From the NCBI GenBank assembly GCA_963678575.2, contig CAXXHV010000002.1, positions 310,001 through 374,000 of the forward strand: a DNA stretch of 64,000 nt. Direction: 5' to 3'. A program made the position numbers and the translations under genes. Under the pieces are notes generated by a model. It was not told the DNA's origin, searched no databases, and saw only the letters and a program-made list of their open reading frames with translations. The DNA comes from Pleomorphochaeta sp963678575 (GTDB lineage Bacteria; Spirochaetota; Spirochaetia; Sphaerochaetales; Sphaerochaetaceae). Below, one piece after another: positions 43,688 through 51,605 of this stretch. Within the stretch, counting starts at the first letter, position 1. Each line of letters begins with the position of its first letter.

Positions 43688-45846
43688 TTCGCTGAATATC
43701 CTTTTATTGTCCTAATTTTATTGTTTACTTCTATTTTTATATCTTTGTTACTAATTATCTCTAAATTATCTTTTTTGATATCAAAACTTATTCTTACCCC
43801 TTTAAAAATTAAATTAAATGAGTAATGAGTCCAATTATCAGGTAATATAGGATTTAATGAAAGGATGTTGTCTTTTATTTTCAATCCAGCAAAACCAAAT
43901 ATTATTGCAAGGTAACAGCCCCCCATATTAGCAGTATGTATTCCATCTTCAGTATTCTTTTTTAAATTTTCTAAATCTAAAAGTGCAGAATTCCCAAAAA
44001 AATCAAGTGCTTCGTTTTTTTTATTTAATCTTGAAGCTGCAATACTAAAAATAGTTGGAGAAAGTGAAGAGTCATGTGTTGTTATTTTTTTATAATATTC
44101 ATAACTATTGTCAATATATTCCTTAGTTTGATAAGAAGGATATAAAGCATTTGCTAGTACTACATCTGGTTGTTTACATACTTGATATCTATATAATTCT
44201 AATGGATGATGACTGAGAAGAAGAGGAAACTCTTTTTTATTGGTATTTTTTAAATCCCAAATTGGTTTTTCTATGAAACTGTCATCTTGAAGACAAATTT
44301 TCAATTTTTCTGATTTTGGAAGATACATTTTATCAGCTGCTTTTTTAAATATAATTAATTCATCTTCATTAATCTCGAAGTTTAAACTATTTGATATTTG
44401 TAATAAATTCTCTAAATCATATTTTACTGAGACATTTGTATAATAATTGTTACTTACAAGACATGTATATTCATCAGGTCCTGTAACTTCATGAATTTCA
44501 AATTTATCGTTATAAAAGTTGCCTAAATCAATAAATAGTCTACATATTTCTATTAGCATTTGCATTCCATATTGAAGCATAAATTCTTTATCCTCTGTAA
44601 CTCTATAATACATAATAATGGCATATGCAATTGCACAATTAATATGATATTGTGCTGTCCCTGCTGGGAAGAATCCTGAACATTCTTTCCCTGAAATTGT
44701 TCTCCATGGGAATAGAACACCCTTTTTATGACCCATTCTTTTTGCATTTTCTCTAGCTTGATTCATTTGATTATATCTAAATTGTAATAAAGTTTTACTT
44801 ATTTCTGGATTTGTTAAAGTAAAAAATGGCTGGCAGTACATTTCTGTATCCCAAAAATAATGTCCTTCATAACCTTCACCACTTAGTCCTTTAGCTCCAA
44901 GGTGTCCATAACAATCAATACTTTTTGATTGTTCTAATTGAAAGAGATTATAATTCAGACCTTTTTCAAGGTGATTATCATTTCCTATTGTTATTTTTGA
45001 GATGTCCCAGAAATTTTTTAAATAATTTTCTTGTTCTGTTTTTAATTTATAATCATCAAAATAAATTTCCTTAGAATAATCTATGTTAAAATCTCTAATA
45101 CTGTCAGAGATTAGAACATTTTTTTCGAAATTTATTGAGGATTTATTTTTAATAGTACAAGTTATAGTGTTTTCATTATGTACTATATTTTTATCTAGAT
45201 TGGTTATGTAATGTACTTTTACTAGTATTTTAATTTTACTGTTTTTTATTTCTGAAATTAGAGTAGTATCTGTTGAGTTTTGTGGAGTAATTGGAGCAAG
45301 AACCTTGTGATTAGCTCTTGGATCATCTCTTTTTACATAATTAGAAACGTTATTTGTCGTAAAGCTTTCTACACATAATTCTTTATCGTTGTTAATACTT
45401 ATTGAATAGGAAAAATGAATTAAATGAGGGTGTGTAAAACTTGCTAATCTATTAGTATTTATTGTTATTTCATTGTTATTAATATCTTTGTATGTTGTAT
45501 TTCTTGATAAAACTCCTTTTTTCATATCTAAATACTGATAAAAATTTAAAACCTGGCATTTTGAAAAATCTATTTGAATTTTATCTATATAAATATTTAA
45601 TCCTTGAAGGTTACAAATATTAACAATTGTATCTTTCTTTTTCGGGAGACCAAAAAGAGGTTCTGCATGTTCTAACTCTATTTCTTCATATACTCCATTT
45701 ATATAAGTGCCAGGATGAATTGGAATTTCTTCAAGAGATCCTCTTGTTCCCACGTACCCATTAGCAACATGGAAAAGAGTTTCATAAATTTGCTTTTCAG
45801 AATTTGTAGTTGGAAAAATTTTTTTTTCTATAATTAAATTATTCAT
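43684..45846 (-). CDS. GH65 disaccharide phosphorylase (maltose/kojibiose/trehalose type)
   Basis: A 720-residue GH65 inverting phosphorylase, which splits an alpha-glucosyl disaccharide with phosphate to glucose and beta-glucose 1-phosphate. It has the N-terminal beta-sandwich start FHVANGYVGTRGS, the (alpha/alpha)6 barrel with GEGYEGHYFWDTEMY, the general acid Glu459 in TGPDEYT, and the C-terminal jelly roll with LSLNPILPDNW. ATG 45846 lies behind AAAGGAT; the longer frame from 45906 runs into the LacI gene. It is co-transcribed with LacI upstream and the ruined pgmB downstream. Which disaccharide it uses cannot be decided. Confidence 0.92.
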   Translation of the reverse strand: MNNLIIEKKIFPTTNSEKQIYETLFHVANGYVGTRGSLEEIPIHPGTYINGVYEEIELEHAEPLFGLPKKKDTIVNICNLQGLNIYIDKIQIDFSKCQVLNFYQYLDMKKGVLSRNTTYKDINNNEITINTNRLASFTHPHLIHFSYSISINNDKELCVESFTTNNVSNYVKRDDPRANHKVLAPITPQNSTDTTLISEIKNSKIKILVKVHYITNLDKNIVHNENTITCTIKNKSSINFEKNVLISDSIRDFNIDYSKEIYFDDYKLKTEQENYLKNFWDISKITIGNDNHLEKGLNYNLFQLEQSKSIDCYGHLGAKGLSGEGYEGHYFWDTEMYCQPFFTLTNPEISKTLLQFRYNQMNQARENAKRMGHKKGVLFPWRTISGKECSGFFPAGTAQYHINCAIAYAIIMYYRVTEDKEFMLQYGMQMLIEICRLFIDLGNFYNDKFEIHEVTGPDEYTCLVSNNYYTNVSVKYDLENLLQISNSLNFEINEDELIIFKKAADKMYLPKSEKLKICLQDDSFIEKPIWDLKNTNKKEFPLLLSHHPLELYRYQVCKQPDVVLANALYPSYQTKEYIDNSYEYYKKITTHDSSLSPTIFSIAASRLNKKNEALDFFGNSALLDLENLKKNTEDGIHTANMGGCYLAIIFGFAGLKIKDNILSLNPILPDNWTHYSFNLIFKGVRISFDIKKDNLEIISNKDIKIEVNNKIRTIKGYSAK

Positions 45847-45883
45847 AACAATCCTTTGTTTTTTTCTTTGATTGAATCTTTGC

Positions 45884-46906
45884 TTATGTTGATTCCCTAA
45901 GTACAAGAGTAGGTTTTATTTGGGCATGTATAAATTCGTTATTGTTTTGTTTGTTTTCTTTTAATAATAGCGTGAGACGTTCAATAACTTTTTTTGTTAT
46001 TTCTTCTTTTGGTTGATGTATGGTTGTTAAGAAAGGATTAAAAAGAGTGCTGTATAAACAATCATCATACCCTATAATTTTAATATCATTTGGAACTGAA
46101 ACATTAACAGTTTTTAAACCTGCAATAATCCCTGCGGCGATAACATCTGCTTGTGCAAATATTCCATCATATTTTGAAATAAATTCATAATTGTTTATTG
46201 CAAATTGGTAACCACTGTAGAAATTTGTATTTATTGAAAGAATACATGTTTGAGAGATTTCAATGCCTTTTTCCATAAAAGCTTTTTTACAGCCTTCAGT
46301 TCTCTCTGTATGCTCTGTGCCAACATTTGGAGAGCAGGATATAATTAATATTTTTCTACATTCTTTTTCATATAAGTGTTTCCCTGCCAAATAACCACCA
46401 TGGATATTGTCAGTAACAAAATAATCAATGTTACTATCGTTTTCTGGTTTAATATGAATGTTGATAGCAGGGATATTCATTTTCTTTGCATATTCTCTAT
46501 CTTCTCGGCTAATTGAATCATGTAAAAAAAGTAATCCATCAATTTTTCTTTGTTTTATTAATCTAATTGAGTTACTTGAATTATTTGAAAAATTAGTTGC
46601 TTCACAAATAATAGTATCCAAATTTTTTTTATTTAATTCATGTCGTAGTTTTAAAAATAATTGATCAATATATGCTTTAGATCCGTTGTTATCAAATGAA
46701 CTTTCATAAATTAAAGCAATGTTACCAGTTTTTGAAGTTGATAAGGATCTTGCATTATTATTTTTTTCAAAACCTAAATCCTTAGCAACTTTTTTAACTT
46801 TTGAAATTGTTTGTTTTGATATTCTAGGATTATCATTTAGTGCTCTAGATATAGTTGATTTGTTTAATCCTGTTATTTGGGCAATATCATTTATTGTAAT
46901 AGGCAT
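45884..46906 (-). CDS. LacI family repressor of the GH65 operon
   Basis: A 340-residue LacI-type repressor: helix-turn-helix ITINDIAQITGLNKSTISRAL, hinge NNARSLSTSKTGNIALIY, then a sugar-binding domain. The only plausible ribosome-binding site, GGAGC, is somewhat far (12 bases) from the ATG. It is the first gene of the operon. Palindromes with GTGCAACCGGTTG-like cores at 46928 and 47079 are the likely operators. Confidence 0.92.
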   Translation of the reverse strand: MPITINDIAQITGLNKSTISRALNDNPRISKQTISKVKKVAKDLGFEKNNNARSLSTSKTGNIALIYESSFDNNGSKAYIDQLFLKLRHELNKKNLDTIICEATNFSNNSSNSIRLIKQRKIDGLLFLHDSISREDREYAKKMNIPAINIHIKPENDSNIDYFVTDNIHGGYLAGKHLYEKECRKILIISCSPNVGTEHTERTEGCKKAFMEKGIEISQTCILSINTNFYSGYQFAINNYEFISKYDGIFAQADVIAAGIIAGLKTVNVSVPNDIKIIGYDDCLYSTLFNPFLTTIHQPKEEITKKVIERLTLLLKENKQNNNEFIHAQIKPTLVLREST

Positions 46907-46927
46907 ATATTATATCAAGCTCCTTTT

Positions 46928-46945
46928 TGTGCAACCGGTTGTGCA
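46928..46945 (-). promoter_or_regulatory. LacI-type operator of the GH65 operon (proximal)
   Basis: A palindrome centred on CC|GG with 7 of 9 positions symmetric, lying between the transcription start and the LacI gene. Core CAACCGGTTG. Confidence 0.75.
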
Positions 46946-46957
46946 TGTATAAATTGA

Positions 46958-46985
46958 ATTATATCATATCAGCAAAATGTGTCAA
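46958..46985 (-). promoter_or_regulatory. Promoter of the LacI-GH65 operon
   Basis: On the minus strand TTGACA (46980-46985) and TATAAT (46958-46963) are both perfect consensus boxes with a 16-bp spacer. Confidence 0.85.
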
Positions 46986-47078
46986 TTTTTTTATAATTAA
47001 TTTAATTTCTTTTATCATTTATATTTAATATATGATGCTAGTTAATAATTTAATATTTAAGTAAAAAATAATTTAAAT

Positions 47079-47100
47079 ATTGTACAATCGTTTGCACAAT
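47079..47100 (-). promoter_or_regulatory. LacI-type operator of the GH65 operon (distal)
   Basis: A 22-bp palindrome, 9 of 11 positions symmetric, with half-site TTTGCACAAT like the proximal site. The two centres are 153 bp apart, compatible with looping. Confidence 0.6.
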
Positions 47101-47165
47101 CTATTTAATATTGTTTAATTATTTAAGTTAATTTAAATCTAAAATGAATAATTGATATAAAAAAC

Positions 47166-47194
47166 TTGTATATTGACAAATGTTGCTTTATAAT
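47166..47194 (+). promoter_or_regulatory. Promoter of the pseudouridine synthase gene
   Basis: TTGTAT (47166-47171) and TATAAT (47189-47194) with a 17-bp spacer. A TTGACA at 47173 is too close to that -10 to be its partner. Confidence 0.55.
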
Positions 47195-47223
47195 TATTTC
47201 TATTGTTAACACGGGAATTATTT

Positions 47224-47958
47224 GTGAGATATGAATTAATTAATAACCTTATTTATGAGGATGAAAATATATTGGTTGTGAACAAGGTATCAAATATGCC
47301 TACGGTTCCATTAAAAAATAGAAATGAAGGGAATTCTTTATTAGATGCAGTGAGTGACTATTGTCCCCAAGTAAAGAGTTTTGAGGGCTATAGTAAACAT
47401 GAGGGAGGCGTATTACATAGATTAGATACTCCTACTAGTGGGCTAGTATTAATTGCTAAAAATAAAGGTGCATTTGAATTTTTAAGACAAAAGCAAAAAG
47501 AAGATTTATTTTTAAAAAAATATTTGGTTAAATCAATTAGTAAAGAATCAAATTTGCCAGGTTTTGGGGATTTCCCTTTTAAAGACCCAAAGAATGAAAA
47601 ACAAATAGTAATTAAATCTCTTTTTAGACATTATGGGAAAGGTAGATCTTGTGTTAGACCAGTATTAGAAAGCTCTTCAAGTTTAATAATTTCAAAAGCA
47701 TCGAATAAATATTATGAAACAACTGTTGCTTTTGAAAAAGAAGATGATGGTATATATTATTTCATTTGTTCTTTGACAAATGGATTTAGACATCAAATTA
47801 GAGTTCACATGGCTTGGAGTGGGTACCCGCTAGTTGGGGATGTATTATATGGGGCTTCAATAGATAGAGATTTTGGCCTTGATTGTTTTGAGATAACATT
47901 TATTAATCCCTATACTTTGAAAAAACAAACGGTCACTAAGAAGGATATAAAATTATGA
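47224..47958 (+). CDS. RluA-family pseudouridine synthase
   Basis: A 244-residue RNA pseudouridine synthase of the RluA/RluD group, isomerising uridines in rRNA or tRNA. The catalytic Asp is in HRLDTPTSGL, followed by KKYLVK, and RHQIRVHMAWSGYPLVGDVLYG is the second family signature. There is no S4 domain, so it is the short form. GTG 47224 is preferred because GGGA lies eight bases upstream; the TTG at 47203 would sit on the transcription start. It overlaps the DUF523 gene by four bases. Confidence 0.9.
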   Translation: MRYELINNLIYEDENILVVNKVSNMPTVPLKNRNEGNSLLDAVSDYCPQVKSFEGYSKHEGGVLHRLDTPTSGLVLIAKNKGAFEFLRQKQKEDLFLKKYLVKSISKESNLPGFGDFPFKDPKNEKQIVIKSLFRHYGKGRSCVRPVLESSSSLIISKASNKYYETTVAFEKEDDGIYYFICSLTNGFRHQIRVHMAWSGYPLVGDVLYGASIDRDFGLDCFEITFINPYTLKKQTVTKKDIKL

Positions 47959-48422
47959 ATATATTAATTTCACGATGCTTACTTGGATTTCCTTGTCGTT
48001 ATGATGGTAAGGCTTTTAAAAAAGATTCTTTAATGGAATTGATTAATACATATAAAAATGTTCATAATTTTATTGCTGTGTGCCCTGAAGTAGAAGCAGG
48101 AATGGAAGTTCCTCGATTAAGTTGTGAAGTAGTTGGTGATAAAGTAATAAATACTATTGGAGAAGATAAAACTTTTTATTTTGAAAAAGGGGCAAGAATT
48201 GCATGTAACAAAGTGAAAGCAAATAATATCACATTTGCGATTCTAAAAAGTAAATCTCCTTCTTGTGGAATAAATTATATTTATGATGGTACCTTTTCTG
48301 GCAATGTAGTTAAGGGTATAGGTGTTACAGCTAGAGAATTAACTAAATTGGGTGTATTAGTTGTAACAGAAAATGATTTAGAAATAATTTATGATTTTTT
48401 AAAATCAAATATCAAAAACTGA
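47955..48422 (+). CDS. DUF523 family protein
   Basis: A 155-residue DUF523 protein. The family pattern is clear: ISRCLLGFPCRYDG at the start, FIAVCPEVEAGMEVPR, and ILKSKSPSCGINYIYDG, with four conserved cysteines. Its biochemical function is unknown; the cysteines suggest metal or sulfur chemistry. The ATG overlaps the stop of the pseudouridine synthase gene (ATGA), so the two are translationally coupled. Confidence 0.88.
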   Translation: MNILISRCLLGFPCRYDGKAFKKDSLMELINTYKNVHNFIAVCPEVEAGMEVPRLSCEVVGDKVINTIGEDKTFYFEKGARIACNKVKANNITFAILKSKSPSCGINYIYDGTFSGNVVKGIGVTARELTKLGVLVVTENDLEIIYDFLKSNIKN

Positions 48423-48451
48423 TTTTCTAAATAAATGATAATATTTATATA

Positions 48452-48491
48452 AAAAAAAGGAGACTTGTATAATTTCAAATCTCCTTTTTTT
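48452..48491. terminator. Bidirectional terminator between DUF523 and purU
   Basis: A 12-bp stem (48452-48463 with 48480-48491) has A run on the left and T run on the right, serving both convergent operons. Confidence 0.85.
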
Positions 48492-48514
48492 ATTTTAAAT
48501 ATTAATATATTTGC

Positions 48515-49390
48515 TTAATGTTTTGCATTGAAAACTACTGTTCTATTTTTATAGATTAGTATTCTTGATTCAAGATGTGCTTGAACAGCTTTTGCAAGGG
48601 CTCTTGTTTCAGCATCTCTTCCAACTTCTTTTAATCCTTTTGGAGTTAATTCATGTCCGACTCTTACAACTTCTTGTTCGATTATAGGGCCTTGGTCTAA
48701 ATCTTTGCTAGCATAATGAGAAGTTGCACCAATCATTTTAACTCCTCTCTCATAGGCTTTTTGGTATGGATTTGCCCCTTGAAATGCTGGTAAAAAAGCA
48801 TGGTGTATGTTGATGATTTTTCCTTCCCATTCAGATACAAAATCAGCACTTAAAATTTGCATATATCTTGCTAATACTACTAAATCAATATCAAATTGCT
48901 TTAATAAAGCTTTGACTTTTAATTCTTGTTCTACTTTTGTTTCAGGCGTTACTGGTAAATAATGATATGGAATTCTAAAACTATTTGCTAGATTTTCTAG
49001 ATTAGGATGATTTGAAATAATAATTGGTATTTCACAATGAAGTTGACCTTGGTTTTTTCTTGCAATTAAATCATATAAGCAATGACTTGTTTTGCTAACA
49101 AGTATTGCAACTCTTGGATTATAATCACTGTAATGACAAGACCATTTAAGATTATTATCTTTGGCAAATAAATCAAAATCATTTTCTAATTCTTTTCTTG
49201 AAGTTTTTAAATCTGCTAAATCTATTTCCATTCTCATAAAATACATATTTTCATAACTGTCTGTATGTTGTTGACAGTGAAGGATGTTAAAATCTTTATC
49301 TGTGAAATAATTAACACATTTTTTCATAATTCCTTTTCTATCTTCACATTGTATTAAAAAGCTAATAGTTTTTGTTTCTTCTTTTACCAT
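48515..49390 (-). CDS. purU: Formyltetrahydrofolate deformylase
   Basis: A 291-residue PurU, hydrolysing 10-formyl-tetrahydrofolate to formate and tetrahydrofolate, balancing one-carbon pools and supplying formate. An ACT domain covers about 5-90 (FLIQCEDRKGIMKKCVNYF), then the formyltransferase fold with VARYMQILS, the active-site NIHHAFLPAFQGANPY, and DLDQGPIIEQ. Length is normal. The start overlaps the xseB stop codon by one base, an odd partner for the exonuclease genes. Confidence 0.95.
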   Translation of the reverse strand: MVKEETKTISFLIQCEDRKGIMKKCVNYFTDKDFNILHCQQHTDSYENMYFMRMEIDLADLKTSRKELENDFDLFAKDNNLKWSCHYSDYNPRVAILVSKTSHCLYDLIARKNQGQLHCEIPIIISNHPNLENLANSFRIPYHYLPVTPETKVEQELKVKALLKQFDIDLVVLARYMQILSADFVSEWEGKIINIHHAFLPAFQGANPYQKAYERGVKMIGATSHYASKDLDQGPIIEQEVVRVGHELTPKGLKEVGRDAETRALAKAVQAHLESRILIYKNRTVVFNAKH

Positions 49391-49608
49391 TATTGTTGAT
49401 CTCCAAAATCTTCAGTTTCAATTTCACTTTCATCTTTTATTTTTATTATCTCGATACGTCTTTTTGCATCCTCAAGACTTTTTTCTAATTCTTTAGAAAG
49501 TATCATACCTTCTTCGTATAATTCAATACTTTTTTCTAAAGGAGTTTCATTATTTCTTAAAGCTGTTGCAATTTCTTCCATTCTTTTTAACTTTTTTTCA
49601 AAATCCAT
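49390..49608 (-). CDS. xseB: Exodeoxyribonuclease VII small subunit
   Basis: A 72-residue helical protein of normal length. The core FEKKLKRMEEIATALRNNETPLEKSIELYEEGM is the XseB signature. Several copies associate with XseA to form the single-strand-specific exonuclease of the cytoplasm. It starts in a one-base overlap with xseA. Confidence 0.93.
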   Translation of the reverse strand: MDFEKKLKRMEEIATALRNNETPLEKSIELYEEGMILSKELEKSLEDAKRRIEIIKIKDESEIETEDFGDQQ

Positions 49609-50804
49609 TAAATACCTACCTTTGCTTCAATATCACCATCTTTAAATGTGATATTAATTATATCTTCTTTTCTTAAACTTTTTTTTGATTTGATAATTTT
49701 ATTATCTTTAGCTTTTATGATTGCATACCCTTTATTCAATATTGAGTTAGGGCTTAGAGATTCTATTTCTAGTTTTGCTAAATTAAATCTGTTATAATAA
49801 TTATTTACTTTATTATTCTGAGCTATTTCAATTTCATTTGAAGTATTTACTCCTCTATAATAGCTATTTTCAATTTTAGTTAATAAAATTGATTTTAAAT
49901 TGTTAATATCATATCTATATATTTTTTCTTTTAAATAATCAAATTTTGAATCAAAAGAATTTTTTATTAATGTTGTTAAGTCTTTTCTAGTATTTGCAAT
50001 TTCATAATAGCCACTACTTGCTAATTCTGCGGCTGCTGAAGGGGTAGGAGCTCTTAAATCTGATACAAAATCACAAAGTGCAAAATCTATCTCATGTCCA
50101 ACCCCAGTAATTATGGGAATAGAGCTATTTAAAATTGATTTCAAGACAATTTCTTCACTGAAAGGCAGTAAATCTTCTATTGAACCGCCACCTCTTGTAA
50201 CAATTAATTGATCACATAAATCAAATATATTAGCTATATCAATAGCTTTAGAAATTGAGAGAGCTGCATTACTTCCTTGAACAACACATGGTATTATTAC
50301 TATATCTAAACTTGGGGCTCTTCTTTGTAATACTTGAAGAATATCTTGAAGGGCTGCAGCAGTAGGACTTGTAATTACACCAATTTTTTTAGGGTATTTT
50401 TTTATAGGTTTTTTTAATTCCAAATTAAACCAACCAGCTTTTTCATATTGTCTTTTTCTTTCTTCAAGATTTGCTAAAATATCTCCAGTCCCTACAAAAG
50501 ACAAGCTGTCACATTTTATTGAATATGTTCCTCTAGGTGCATAAAGATCTAAAGTTCCTAAAACTTTTATTTTATCTCCTTCTTTTAATAATCTTTCAAC
50601 TTTCCAGGTGTTTGTTTTAAACATCACAACTGAAATTGAAGCATTTTCATCTTTAAGTGAAAAATACCAATGGCCAGTTGAAGATGGTCTGAAATTAGAA
50701 ACTTCCCCAACTATATTAATGTAGGGAAAGTTTTCATTTAATGTGTCTTTGATTAAAGAGGTTAATGCGCTAACACTTAATATAGGAATATTTTCTTGAT
50801 TCAC
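49608..50804 (-). CDS. xseA: Exodeoxyribonuclease VII large subunit
   Basis: A 398-residue XseA. The N-terminal OB fold (about 1-100) contains IVGEVSNFRPSSTGHWYFSLKD, and the catalytic domain has KIGVITSPTAAALQDILQ, TRGGGSIEDLLPF and HEIDFALCDFVSDLRAPTPSAAAEL. A helical region follows, then the C-terminal GYAII strand. GTG 50804 is preferred: GGAG lies six bases ahead, while the TTG at 50816 begins on that GGAG. Together with XseB it degrades single-stranded DNA. Confidence 0.93.
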   Translation of the reverse strand: MNQENIPILSVSALTSLIKDTLNENFPYINIVGEVSNFRPSSTGHWYFSLKDENASISVVMFKTNTWKVERLLKEGDKIKVLGTLDLYAPRGTYSIKCDSLSFVGTGDILANLEERKRQYEKAGWFNLELKKPIKKYPKKIGVITSPTAAALQDILQVLQRRAPSLDIVIIPCVVQGSNAALSISKAIDIANIFDLCDQLIVTRGGGSIEDLLPFSEEIVLKSILNSSIPIITGVGHEIDFALCDFVSDLRAPTPSAAAELASSGYYEIANTRKDLTTLIKNSFDSKFDYLKEKIYRYDINNLKSILLTKIENSYYRGVNTSNEIEIAQNNKVNNYYNRFNLAKLEIESLSPNSILNKGYAIIKAKDNKIIKSKKSLRKEDIINITFKDGDIEAKVGI

Positions 50805-50816
50805 AAATTTCTCCAA

Positions 50817-51073
50817 GTTAGAATATATAAAACAATATATATCTTTTTTAATTTGACTTCTAGATATCTGTACTTAAGAAAAGAATTTATGTATACCATA
50901 GCTAACAATATATAAAAAAATATTACTTACTTTACATGTTTTTTTAAATAAAAAATAAAAATTATTTGTTTTAAAAATTATTATTTATTTTTATTTTAAA
51001 TTAAAATTTTTTAATATGTATAGTATATTGTTAAGTAATTTTATAAAAAAATAAATAACATATGACAAAAAAA
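50817..51073. other. Extremely A/T-rich intergenic region
   Basis: The stretch 50935-51015 has very few G or C bases and is an imperfect palindrome of AAATAAAAATTATT-like arms around 50965. It probably includes the xseA promoter. No gene or RNA seen. Confidence 0.4.
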
Positions 51074-51093
51074 TGGGCTGTTATATACAGCCC
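51068..51093 (-). terminator. Terminator of the ferredoxin gene
   Basis: A G/C-rich 7-bp stem (51075-51081 with 51087-51093) is followed on the minus strand by a T run. Confidence 0.85.
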
Positions 51094-51127
51094 TATTAAG
51101 ATTATTTTGACCTTAATTGATTGATAA

Positions 51128-51295
51128 TTAGTCAGCTAAGATTGCGCCTGTAGGACAAGCTTCAGCACAAGCACCACAACTGATACAAGTATCTGCATCA
51201 ATTACGTAGATATCACCTTCTGAAATAGCTTCTACTGGGCATTCTCCAATACAACTTCCACATGCAACACAGTCTTCAGTAATTTTGTAAGCCAT
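51128..51295 (-). CDS. Ferredoxin with two [4Fe-4S] clusters
   Basis: A 55-residue clostridial-type ferredoxin. Two cluster motifs are complete: CVACGSCIGECP (residues 9-20) and CISCGACAEACP (37-48). The ATG lies behind AAGGAG and the gene has its own terminator, so it is monocistronic and probably abundant. Its role is low-potential electron transfer, for example with pyruvate:ferredoxin oxidoreductase or hydrogenase, pointing to anaerobic metabolism. Confidence 0.95.
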   Translation of the reverse strand: MAYKITEDCVACGSCIGECPVEAISEGDIYVIDADTCISCGACAEACPTGAILAD

Positions 51296-51605
51296 AATGT
51301 CACTCCTTACTTATTTGTAATTTATACATACTTTTTAACATCAACTTGTACGGTAGTCAAGTATAGGGATAAGTTTAAGTCTTGTTTTCAAAGGATAAAA
51401 AACTTAATAACATTAATAAATTTATTTTGAATTGGTAGTCTTAATTTTTTATAAGTTAGATTGTTAGAACAATCATTTACAATAATTTGGGATAAAAAAT
51501 ACTTTATATATGATTAAAAAAAACAAATTATCTTGTAAAATACAGCATTTTAACTTATCGTTTTTATATCTTATTTAGAGGGGAAAGGTAAAACCTTAGA
51601 TTTGT
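51296..51605. other. Divergent intergenic region, ferredoxin and topB promoters
   Basis: An inverted repeat ACTTG (51344-51348) / CAAGT (51358-51362) surrounds a minus-strand TTGACT (51355-51360), a possible -35 of the ferredoxin gene, though its -10 is weak. The topB promoter could not be placed. No gene seen. Confidence 0.4.

Noticed and set aside
45847..45906. Longer GH65 frame starting at 45906
   Set aside because: It overlaps the LacI gene end, adds a non-family N-terminus, and ATG 45846 has its own ribosome-binding site.
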